Assembly: GCA_016839555.1 (NCBI GenBank) | Contig: JAEOUA010000012.1 | Location: 124,001 to 188,000 of the forward strand | Length of the DNA stretch: 64,000 nt | DNA from: Promethearchaeota archaeon | GTDB taxonomy: Archaea; Asgardarchaeota; Lokiarchaeia; Sigyniarchaeales; SOKP01 | Reading direction: 5' to 3' | Shown here: positions 54,194-62,039 of the stretch, piece by piece | How positions within the stretch are numbered: position 1 is the stretch's first letter | Layout of the letters: each line of letters starts with the position of its first letter | Position numbers and translations under genes: made by a program | Notes under the pieces: generated by a model | What the model was told of the DNA's origin: nothing | Seen by the model: only the letters and a program-made list of their open reading frames with translations | Databases searched by the model: none

Positions 54194-54328
54194 GGCCCGG
54201 AGCGGGAATCTCGGATAAAGGGAAATCCTTAGATCTATCGAACCCGCGCCTAAGAATCACTGCCTATAAGGATTGAAAAACCCATACAGATCACAGTCCC
54301 CAATACTAACCACTATACTATCCGGGCC
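54194..54328 (-). tRNA. trnH: tRNA-His (GTG anticodon) with two introns
   Basis: The acceptor stem GCCCGGA/TCCGGGC is perfect, and the extra G(-1) opposite C73 is the hallmark of tRNA-His. The anticodon loop CTGTGA carries GTG. Intron 1 (54258-54290, 33 bases) sits at the standard 37/38 place and folds as a hairpin (CTG/CAG, TAT/ATA). Intron 2 (54209-54237, 29 bases) lies inside the T-loop, at about 59/60: GCGGG-TTCGA, then the insert, then TT-CCCGC. The insert can form ATCT/AGAT and GGAT/ATCC helices, as expected for a bulge-helix-bulge splice site. Exact splice points may shift by a base. No CCA is encoded. Confidence 0.9.
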
Positions 54329-54463
54329 ATACCTACTTTTATATTAATGAATAATTTATAACATAAAATTTTAATGAATTGGTTTAAAAAATTATTAAAA
54401 TTGAGCTAGATTACCATCAATAGTAATAATTAATTAAAAATAATAAAAAATAGTGACAGATCA

Positions 54464-55510
54464 ATGAGAATAATCGATCTAAGATCTGATACTTTTACAA
54501 AACCAAATGATAAAATGTGGAAACAGTTAAGGTCTTTAGATAATTCAAATATTGGAGATGATGTCTTTGGGGAAGATCCCACAGTTAATGCATTGGAAGA
54601 GAAAGCAGCGAAGGTAATAGGTAAAGAAGCCGCATTATATGTTACTTCTGGCACTCAAGGTAATCTTGTTTCTCTATTATCGCATACTAATCGAGGTGAT
54701 ACAATTTTGGTTGAAGAATTAAGTCATATCTATCAAAATGAGTTAAGTGGTGCGACTCAAATTGCGGGATTAGAAGTTAAAACATATTCATCTAATAAGG
54801 GAGTTCCTAATTTCGAGGAACTTTCAGATTTAATCGAAAATGATAAAAAAAGGGATTCCTCTATAAAAGTTATTTGTTCAGAAAACACACATAATTATCA
54901 TGGAGGAGCAATTATAAGACCTAATGTCCTAAAAGATCTTCATAAATTTGTCGAAAAATATGAATTGAAATTACATTTAGATGGAGCAAGAATATTTAAC
55001 GCGGCTGTCGGTCTTAATATCCCAGTAACTAAATTTTCAAAAGAAGTTGATAGTGTTATGTTTTGCTTATCAAAAGGACTTTCTTGTCCTGTTGGATCCT
55101 TAGTAGCAGGCTCAAAAAATTTTATTTCTAAAGCGAGGAAATACAGAAAAATGGTTGGAGGGGGAATGAGGCAAGCAGGAATCATTGCGTCATTTGGTTT
55201 GGTTGCGTTGGAGATAAATTGGATACAGAGATTAGAAGAGGATCATAAAAATGCAAAATTATTGGCTAAAGGACTTAAAAATTTAAATCTTCCTATAGAA
55301 GTGAATAACCCAGAAACAAATATTGTGATAATTTCTATACCAAAAGAAATCAGAATTGGAAAAATAGTAAGAAAGCTAAGTGATGCAGGAATCTTAGCTT
55401 TCAATATTGATAAACAAAGAATTAGATTTGTTACTCATTTTGGGATATATAAAGACGATATTGAATATGCTTTAGAAAAAATGGAAATGCTCTTACCAGA
55501 TCTCTTTTAA
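54464..55510 (+). CDS. ltaE: Low-specificity L-threonine aldolase
   Basis: This 348-residue PLP enzyme of the beta-eliminating lyase/threonine aldolase family shows the start IIDLRSDTFTKP, IGDDVFGEDPTVNALEEKAA, VTSGTQGNLVSLL, ENTHNYHGGAII, LHLDGARIFNAAV and the Schiff-base lysine in FCLSKGLSCPVGS. It cleaves threonine or allo-threonine to glycine and acetaldehyde in the cytosol. It is monocistronic, downstream of and divergent from tRNA-His. The ATG is the first in frame; an in-frame alternative is not needed. Confidence 0.93.
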   Translation: MRIIDLRSDTFTKPNDKMWKQLRSLDNSNIGDDVFGEDPTVNALEEKAAKVIGKEAALYVTSGTQGNLVSLLSHTNRGDTILVEELSHIYQNELSGATQIAGLEVKTYSSNKGVPNFEELSDLIENDKKRDSSIKVICSENTHNYHGGAIIRPNVLKDLHKFVEKYELKLHLDGARIFNAAVGLNIPVTKFSKEVDSVMFCLSKGLSCPVGSLVAGSKNFISKARKYRKMVGGGMRQAGIIASFGLVALEINWIQRLEEDHKNAKLLAKGLKNLNLPIEVNNPETNIVIISIPKEIRIGKIVRKLSDAGILAFNIDKQRIRFVTHFGIYKDDIEYALEKMEMLLPDLF

Positions 55511-55563
55511 TTCTCTTCTTATCAAAATTCCGTGATTCTTATCATTAGATTAAATTTATATTC

Positions 55564-55839
55564 TTAAATTATCTCCATATTTTCTAATACAAATTGTTTT
55601 CCATAAGCTCCTTGGCTAATAGCACCATTATTATCGATTTGAGGATCTTGAATCAACTTTATTTTTTTTAAATGTCCCTTTATAGTTATTTCCGTATCTA
55701 ATAACTTATCTGACCATTCTAACAAACCCTTGATATATATAACCTTATTATCTTCAGTTATTAATACAGCCCAGCCTTTAGCATTTTTAGCCATTCCTTT
55801 TAAAACAACATGCTGACCCAATAAATTATTTAAATCCAT
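55564..55839 (-). CDS. Small beta-rich hypothetical protein
   Basis: This 91-residue protein is made mostly of alternating strands (QHVVLKGMAKNAKGWAVLI, KVIYIKGLLEW, TEITIKGHLKKI), the spacing expected for a small OB-like or beta-barrel fold. It has no cysteines, no membrane helix and no recognised family. An SD-like AGTGAAA lies upstream of the ATG. It lies 78 bases downstream of phnN in the same direction. Confidence 0.65.
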   Translation of the reverse strand: MDLNNLLGQHVVLKGMAKNAKGWAVLITEDNKVIYIKGLLEWSDKLLDTEITIKGHLKKIKLIQDPQIDNNGAISQGAYGKQFVLENMEII

Positions 55840-55917
55840 TAATTATTTCACTTTATTAGTTTTTTATTTTCTTAATTTTCACCAAAATATTAGAAAAACC
55901 TTTGTCTAAAATGTTTA

Positions 55918-56487
55918 TTAGCTATTTGATTTCACGGTTTTGATTATATAATCCAAACATTTTGAAATTGCCTCATCTAAATTACCTGAGTTATTAATTT
56001 GAATATCTGCTTCAGGAAATTTTTGATGGGTTTTGGCTCTGTTAATTCTTTCCTCCAAATGTTTACCTTTTTCTCTTCCCCTCTCTCTTAATCGTTTTAT
56101 TGTTATCTCAATGGGAACCGAAATAAAAATGACTTTTAGATTTTTATATTTTTTTCTTGCATCCTTTACAATTGTTCTGCTTACATTGATTAGCACTGGA
56201 TGTCCTTTTTTTAAGAAAATATCAATATTAATGGGAATACCGTAGTCTAATCCATAAATATGCCATTTTAATGCAAATTTTCCCTTCCTTTCTAACTTTT
56301 TAAACTCTTCGGGACTCACAGATATGCTATTTTCAGTATCAGAGGCTTCTCTTGTAATATATCTATGAGGACTATCTATCTCTTTTAAATTTTGCGGGTA
56401 ATTGGCTATAACACCAGTAATAATTGAATCTTTTCCAGCTCCTGAATTTCCTATAATCAGAAAGAGTGTTCCGGGATAATTTTTTAT
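55918..56487 (-). CDS. phnN: Ribose 1,5-bisphosphate phosphokinase (PhnN), apparent ATA start
   Basis: Read from the ATA at 56485-56487 the protein has 189 residues and matches PhnN: FLIIGNSGAGKDSII (P-loop), HRYITREASDTENSISVSPEEF, KWHIYGLDYGIP, VLINVSRTIVKDARKKY, RLRERGRE and ADIQINNSG. It would make PRPP from ribose 1,5-bisphosphate and ATP. ATG, GTG and TTG are absent between the upstream stop (56491-56493) and the P-loop; the first GTG falls at residue 57 and would delete the P-loop. AAGTGAT lies five bases before the ATA, a good SD spacing. So ATA is the likely start, or an ATG was mutated. Confidence 0.85.
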   Translation of the reverse strand: MKNYPGTLFLIIGNSGAGKDSIITGVIANYPQNLKEIDSPHRYITREASDTENSISVSPEEFKKLERKGKFALKWHIYGLDYGIPINIDIFLKKGHPVLINVSRTIVKDARKKYKNLKVIFISVPIEITIKRLRERGREKGKHLEERINRAKTHQKFPEADIQINNSGNLDEAISKCLDYIIKTVKSNS

Positions 56488-56639
56488 TTTTTATCACTTT
56501 ATAGAATAAATTATCGAAAATAATGCTTATTAAAAGTTAAAATAAAATTAATTTCTTACTTACTATAAATGTATTTAAAAATCTAAATTATTATTTAAAT
56601 CTAAAATATATTATTTTTATAGAGGAAGAGAAAAATAAT

Positions 56640-57038
56640 ATGAAGCTCTCAGATATACCTGAATCATATCAATCTTATCTTGATGAGATTTATACAATAG
56701 CTATCAAAAAAAAAGGAGGGTGGGTCACTAATAAGGAAATAGCAGAAAGTTTGAATGTTGAACCAGCAAGCGTTTCAGGTATGTTAGAAAAATTAAAGGA
56801 ACAAGGATTGATTCAATGGGAACCGAGAAAAGCTATACGAATGACTAAGAAAGGAAAAGAATTAGCGAAAGAATTAACTGAGATTCATAAATTATTAAAT
56901 ATATTCTTTGAAAAAGTCTTAAAGCTCGAAAATAAAGAGACTATAAATAAACTCTCGTGTGAAATTGAACATCATATTTCTTCCAAGGTAAAGAATTCCC
57001 TAAAACAGTTTTTGAATCAGTATTTAGATCAAAAATAA
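56640..57038 (+). CDS. DtxR/MntR-type metal-dependent transcriptional regulator
   Basis: This 132-residue protein has a DtxR-like winged helix (YQSYLDEIYTIAIKKKGGWVTNKEIAESLNVEPASVSGMLEKLKEQGLIQ) and a dimerisation part with potential metal ligands C, E and HH in KLSCEIEHHISS. The C-terminal SH3 domain is absent, as in MntR. It should repress metal-uptake genes when Fe or Mn is bound. The ATG follows AGAGGAAGAG, an SD-like stretch. No transporter is adjacent. Confidence 0.88.
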   Translation: MKLSDIPESYQSYLDEIYTIAIKKKGGWVTNKEIAESLNVEPASVSGMLEKLKEQGLIQWEPRKAIRMTKKGKELAKELTEIHKLLNIFFEKVLKLENKETINKLSCEIEHHISSKVKNSLKQFLNQYLDQK

Positions 57039-57247
57039 CCTTATGGAATCAATTAGTTTTAACCATGAATTCTGAATGATATTATGACATCTAATATATA
57101 TTAAGGCGATAAAATAAAGGGCTTTTAACTCGATACTCTATTTTAAAGATATAATAATATAATCCATTTAATTTTTATAGTTAAATTAATTAATTCAATC
57201 ACCTTTAGATTTTGATTCTAAACTAAAAGATAGATTTAAAAATAAAA

Positions 57248-58006
57248 ATGATGCAAGAATTCAAAAAAAAAATAGCTATTGCTCGCAAAAATTTTGAAAA
57301 CTTTAAAAATTATATTGAATTAGAAAATTTCCGAGATTTTTTATTATTTGTGTTAAATAGCCAAGTATCTTCAAATATTTTACAACAACTAGGAATCGGA
57401 GGAGGGAAAGATGTTATAAATTTACCATATAACCCTTTATTTAAAATATATTATCAAAAAATTAATTTGATTTCTGCCGGATCATTGATTATTTATGTAA
57501 AGAGTGAGCCTATATCAGATGAATTTATTCTTGATAAAGATGATCCGATTTTCAAAGAATACCTACGACAAAATGAGAGGGAATTGGCATTTCGGGGTAA
57601 AGAAAAGTTTTTAACTCCAAAAATTACTGATTGTACATTCCTTACTGAAATAGATACTAATCCTATCACCTTAAAATTTGATGATCTTTATTATGATTTG
57701 AAAAGTTTTATGGCGGTCGCAGAACCAAATATTTTATTTGTTCGGGATGCTCCCTCTGAATCTGAACCAGATCTGATATTTGCTTTCAATCTTATGCCAG
57801 AAATACCAGGAAAATCGGATGAGAAGGTTCTGAAGTTAGATATCTTATTTGATTCTGAGCACAAAACAAGAAACATTAAATATATTAAACGAGAAGAGGA
57901 TTATGAATTGAAGTATTTAGAAAATCTCACTAGTATAAGTCATTCCGATATTTTTAAGTCAGCCTTCTCATTAATACTTCACATTAAGTCGTTTGAAAAA
58001 CCTTAA
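57248..58006 (+). CDS. Hypothetical protein, 252 residues
   Basis: This is a soluble mixed alpha/beta protein with a charged helical start (EFKKKIAIARKNFENFKNYI), a Gly-rich turn (QLGIGGGKDVI) and a beta-rich centre (PNILFVRDAPSESEPDLIFAFNLMPEIPG). It has no cysteine-based site and no membrane segment. I do not recognise the family. Double ATG at the start; no strong SD. It is a single gene with plain A/T-rich spacers on both sides. Confidence 0.65.
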   Translation: MMQEFKKKIAIARKNFENFKNYIELENFRDFLLFVLNSQVSSNILQQLGIGGGKDVINLPYNPLFKIYYQKINLISAGSLIIYVKSEPISDEFILDKDDPIFKEYLRQNERELAFRGKEKFLTPKITDCTFLTEIDTNPITLKFDDLYYDLKSFMAVAEPNILFVRDAPSESEPDLIFAFNLMPEIPGKSDEKVLKLDILFDSEHKTRNIKYIKREEDYELKYLENLTSISHSDIFKSAFSLILHIKSFEKP

Positions 58007-58240
58007 ATTCAAGAAAGAGCTATTTATTCACTCTTAATTTCTATTGCCTTCTTAAATTGAATATTTTCTTAATATATATTAGTTTATCCACTTGATCCAA
58101 AAATTCTCTCTCCAAATTATTTTAAAATCCTCTAATTAAGCAGTTAATAAATCAAGGGATTAATATTCTCTATTTATAAGCAATCCGACAAATTATGTTA
58201 AGTATAATTATTAAAAATAAATTAAGGTAGTAAAAGTAAA

Positions 58241-58441
58241 ATGAAAATAATTACAATTAATTTACCAGAAAAATATTTAGAAGCGATACAAATTTTAAAT
58301 GATCTTAATATCTATCCTTCTCGAAGCGATGCCATTCGAAATGCTCTTCATAATTTTTTATCAGATGAATTAAAAATGTTTGAAGATTTGGATAAAGAAA
58401 GTTTTGAAATGCTTATTAAACATAATCATGAAAAGAAGTAA
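58241..58441 (+). CDS. CopG/RHH-type small DNA-binding protein
   Basis: This 66-residue protein has a ribbon-helix-helix domain: the strand ITINLPEKYLEAIQIL, then the turn NIYPSRSDAIRNALHNFL. The C-terminal 20 residues are acidic, followed by a basic tail. It is probably an auto-regulated repressor or antitoxin. No toxin gene is next to it, so a free-standing regulator is likelier. Confidence 0.85.
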   Translation: MKIITINLPEKYLEAIQILNDLNIYPSRSDAIRNALHNFLSDELKMFEDLDKESFEMLIKHNHEKK

Positions 58442-58669
58442 TGATTATTCTTCTTATTTTTTCCTTTTTTTAAAATCATAGCAATTATTTCGGTTATATT
58501 TTAATCTTAATCTCTAATATAAATGCTCTTTGCTTGAAAAAGGGATATATTATGCAATAAGATAAAAGTTCAAAAATATGAAAAATAACATTAATTCTAA
58601 AAATTACAAAAAGAAAGAAATAAATGGAAAAAAAAACAATATAAACTTTTTAATTTTTAGTATTAATTA

Positions 58670-59764
58670 TTATGCTAAAGTTATTTCTTTATTTAGATAC
58701 ACATCTTGGACGGCACGAATGATTTTTAAACCTTGCTCCATCGGCCGCTGAAAAGATTTTCTTCCCATAATTAATCCCCATCCTCCAGCGCGTTTATTGA
58801 TAATAGCTGCTTTTACTGCTTCTTGTATATCATTTTCTCCAGAAGGACCACCAGAATTAATAAGGCCTACTCTCCCCATATAACAATTAGCGACTTGGAA
58901 TCTATTCCATTCTAACATTTTACACGCTTCGGACAAACCTTCTGTGGGTGCTAACTTTTCATACACAAGCTTATTTGTCTTACCAAAACCTAATTCCAGA
59001 AAACCTCTATTTTTAGTAGATATCTTTTGTTTTATAATATCCGCTTCAATAGTAGCTCCTAAGTGATCTGCTTGGGAGCACATATCATTTGAATCATGAT
59101 AATCCACTCCATCCTTTATAAATTCATCAGGATTTCTAAGATATGCCCATAATACGGCAACCATACCTAGATCATGAGCATAATCAAATGCATCACTGAT
59201 TTCCTTAATTTGACGACGAGATTCCTGAGAACCAAAATAAATTGTAGCCCCTACCGCAACAGCCCCCATTTTATAAGCTTGATCAACGTTTGCAAATAAG
59301 GTTTGGTCGTAAAAATTAGGCTTTGAAAGTAATTCGTTATGATTTATTTTAAGAATAAATGGAATTTTTCTCGCATATCGACGAGAAAGAGATCCTAACA
59401 CTCCTAAAGTTGATGCAACACCACTACAGCCTCCTTTTATTGCTAATTCGATAATTTTTTTAGGATCCATATAGATAGGATTTGGGGCAAAGTCAGCTCC
59501 CGCCCCATGTTCTACTCCGTGATCCACTGGTAAGATGGATAGATATCCAGTATTTGCTAACCTCCCCGATTCAAATAGTCGTTGCATGTTGTTTAAAACT
59601 CTATTATTTCTATCAGATTGTTCTACTATGCGTTCAATAAAATCTGGACCAGGAGGATACAAATTTTCTTTAGGGATTCCTCTGCATGTATAGTTTAAAA
59701 AATCGTCTGCTTCATTTCCTAAAATTTGTCGGATTTCATTTAATGATTGCGACATATTTATCAT
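58670..59764 (-). CDS. fbaB: Class I fructose-bisphosphate aldolase (DhnA/FbaB type)
   Basis: This 364-residue TIM-barrel aldolase has LSILPVDHGVEHGAGADF, GGCSGVASTLGVL, FILKINHNELLS, AVGATIYFGSQESRRQI, the Schiff-base lysine region ATIEADIIKQKI and the phosphate-binding GGPSGEN. It cleaves or forms fructose 1,6-bisphosphate in glycolysis/gluconeogenesis. The 364-residue length matches bacterial FbaB and is about 100 residues longer than the compact archaeal DhnA aldolases. Single gene; the neighbouring LsrF-type aldolase at 61052 is a distant relative of the same superfamily. Confidence 0.9.
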   Translation of the reverse strand: MINMSQSLNEIRQILGNEADDFLNYTCRGIPKENLYPPGPDFIERIVEQSDRNNRVLNNMQRLFESGRLANTGYLSILPVDHGVEHGAGADFAPNPIYMDPKKIIELAIKGGCSGVASTLGVLGSLSRRYARKIPFILKINHNELLSKPNFYDQTLFANVDQAYKMGAVAVGATIYFGSQESRRQIKEISDAFDYAHDLGMVAVLWAYLRNPDEFIKDGVDYHDSNDMCSQADHLGATIEADIIKQKISTKNRGFLELGFGKTNKLVYEKLAPTEGLSEACKMLEWNRFQVANCYMGRVGLINSGGPSGENDIQEAVKAAIINKRAGGWGLIMGRKSFQRPMEQGLKIIRAVQDVYLNKEITLA

Positions 59765-59917
59765 TTACAATTAAAATTTCTTAACTTTTTAATTTTTCAT
59801 TAAAAAAATAAAAAATATATTTATATGGAAATCAAGTTGTATAAAATCATTATTAAAATAAAATTTTTATTTTTAAAAATTATAAGATTGATAAAGAATT
59901 AAGAAGTTGCGAAAAAT

Positions 59918-60958
59918 TTGAAAGTCGCGAGATATTTCAGTAATGATGATGTGAGAGTTGATGAGATTCCAAAACCTTCTATCAATGCTGATGAATTTTT
60001 AGTTAAGGTCAAAAAATCGGGTATCTGTGGAAGTGATATCTTGGAATATTATCGCTTTGCCAAAATGAAAAAATTAGGGGTTGATTCCTTGATATTAGGG
60101 CATGAAATTGCAGGAGATATTGTTGAAATAGGTGAAAATATTAAGAACTATCAAAAAGGGGATAAAGTATTTGTATCTCATCATGTCCCTTGCTTTGAAT
60201 GTCATTATTGCAAAGAAGATCATCATACAGCTTGTCATCTTTTACATAATACAAATTTTGATCCTGGTGGATTTTCTGAATATATAAGGATTCCCCATAT
60301 TAATATCGAAAAGAAAGGAGTATATGTCTTAGATAAGGAAGTAAGCTATGAAGAGGGAGTATTTATTGAGCCTTTGGGATGTGTCTGCAGAGCTCAAAGA
60401 CTAGCCGATATACATGAAGGACAAACAATCTTAATTTTAGGAAGTGGCGTCTCGGGGTTATTGCATCTTAAATTAGCAAAAGCCAAAGGTGTTCAGAAAA
60501 TTATCACAACGGATATTAGTGGATATCGAATGAACAAGGCTAAAGAAATGGGGGCATCATTTGTTTTAAATGCGAACGAGGATATAGCAACTAAAGTAAA
60601 AGAATTTAATGAGAATCGTGCTCCAGATATTATTATTGTATGTACAGGTGCGGTTTCAGCAGTAAAACAAGCTTTAGATTGCATTGGCCCTGGAACTATT
60701 ATAATCTTTTTTGCAGTTCCCAAACCAGGGATTAACCTTGAAATTCCTATCAATAATTATTGGAGAAATGAAGTGAAATTAATGACATCCTATGGTGCTG
60801 CTCCTCCCGATTTGGATGAATCTTATGAATGGATAAAATCGAAAAAAATCGAAGTGACAGACCTCATAACTCATCGATTTCCCTTAGATAATATAGCAGA
60901 AGCTTTTAACATTGTTTGTCAAGCAGATGAGTCCCTAAAAGTCATAATTGAACCCTAA
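59918..60958 (+). CDS. Zinc-dependent medium-chain dehydrogenase (sorbitol/threonine/galactitol-P type)
   Basis: This 346-residue MDR enzyme has catalytic-zinc residues CGSD (in KSGICGSDILEYY) and GHE, and the structural-zinc set CFECHYCKEDHHTAC. The Rossmann motif is ILGSGVSGLLHLKLAK, with acidic D at the end of the next strand (ITTDIS), so NAD(H) is favoured over NADP(H). Candidate substrates are polyols, polyol phosphates or threonine. It begins with TTG at 59918, the only start that keeps the conserved KVARYF beginning. It is divergent from fbaB. Confidence 0.87.
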   Translation: MKVARYFSNDDVRVDEIPKPSINADEFLVKVKKSGICGSDILEYYRFAKMKKLGVDSLILGHEIAGDIVEIGENIKNYQKGDKVFVSHHVPCFECHYCKEDHHTACHLLHNTNFDPGGFSEYIRIPHINIEKKGVYVLDKEVSYEEGVFIEPLGCVCRAQRLADIHEGQTILILGSGVSGLLHLKLAKAKGVQKIITTDISGYRMNKAKEMGASFVLNANEDIATKVKEFNENRAPDIIIVCTGAVSAVKQALDCIGPGTIIIFFAVPKPGINLEIPINNYWRNEVKLMTSYGAAPPDLDESYEWIKSKKIEVTDLITHRFPLDNIAEAFNIVCQADESLKVIIEP

Positions 60959-61051
60959 GACGGAACTTATTTTATTCAATTTTCCGTAAAAAAAAATTAT
61001 GAACTAGTTAAAATACATAAAATTGGAAAAAATAAAAAATTATAGAAAAAA

Positions 61052-61843
61052 TTATAGCCCTTTCGGTCCTTGCTTATAAATTTCGTATGCCTCATCAACA
61101 GAAGCATTATTATGCACTATCTCTCTCACTGCTTTAATCATTCCAATAGGACTATCGCTTAGAAAAATGTTTCTTCCCATATCCACGCCAACGGCTCCTT
61201 CATTTATTGCATTCTTTGCCATTTGTAGAGCATCTCGCTCAGGAATCTTTTTACCGCCCGCAATGACGACTGGTATAGGAGTGACTCGTATCACTTCTTC
61301 GAAATTTTCACAATAATACGTCTTAACAAAATGCGTCCCCATTTCAGCCGCTAATCGACTCGCCATACCTAAATATCGAGCATCTCTCGCCATTTCCCTT
61401 CCCACCGCAGTAACAGCTAATACTGGAATTCCGTATTGTTCTCCAAAATTAATCAGTTTCGATAAGTTCATAATGGTCTGTTTTTCATATTCACTTCCAA
61501 CAAATATAGAACATGTTATTGCTGATACATTTAAACGTATAGCGTCATCAATCGCGACATTTATCTCTTCGTTTGAGAGCTCTTTTAGCATGCTTGCTCC
61601 CGCAGAAACACGTAATACTATTGGTTTATCAATTTCTGCAGAAACACAGCTCCTTAACATACCTCTTGTCAGCATTAACGCATCAGCATATTCAAATAAG
61701 GGCTTCAAATCATCAAAACATTTTAATGTTCCGGGAATATTCCCAAAATATCCATGATCCATCGCTAACATTACACAATGACCAGTTTTAGGACTTATAA
61801 TTCGAGAAAGTCTATTCTGCATACCCCATTGCATATTTATCAC
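61052..61843 (-). CDS. lsrF: LsrF-like class I aldolase/thiolase
   Basis: This 263-residue TIM-barrel protein of the DeoC/FbaB superfamily is very close to LsrF: WGMQNRLSRIISPKTGHCVM, AMDHGYFG, ADALMLTRGMLRS, TCSIFVGSEYEKQTI, the Schiff-base lysine in HFVKTYYCENFEE and VVIAGGKKIPERDAL, with GVDMGRNIFLSD closing the barrel. In bacteria LsrF cleaves the product of the AI-2 (autoinducer) pathway. No LsrK, LsrR or transporter genes are in the window, so a different keto-phosphate substrate is possible. Single gene; double start MINMQW, with ATG three codons apart. Confidence 0.88.
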   Translation of the reverse strand: MINMQWGMQNRLSRIISPKTGHCVMLAMDHGYFGNIPGTLKCFDDLKPLFEYADALMLTRGMLRSCVSAEIDKPIVLRVSAGASMLKELSNEEINVAIDDAIRLNVSAITCSIFVGSEYEKQTIMNLSKLINFGEQYGIPVLAVTAVGREMARDARYLGMASRLAAEMGTHFVKTYYCENFEEVIRVTPIPVVIAGGKKIPERDALQMAKNAINEGAVGVDMGRNIFLSDSPIGMIKAVREIVHNNASVDEAYEIYKQGPKGL

Positions 61844-62039
61844 TTTTTTACTTAATATAATTCATTTGTTTTATTAATATGCTATAAAATTATTCAAATG
61901 TTTTATATTTTAAGTTTAAGATTTTTTGGGTTAAGAGTTCATCTTTTTTAAAATTATCTAGATTAGATAAAGAATAAAAAAAGAGTAAATTAAACAAAAA
62001 AATTAATTAAATAAAACAAAATAAAAAAAAGAATTTAAA

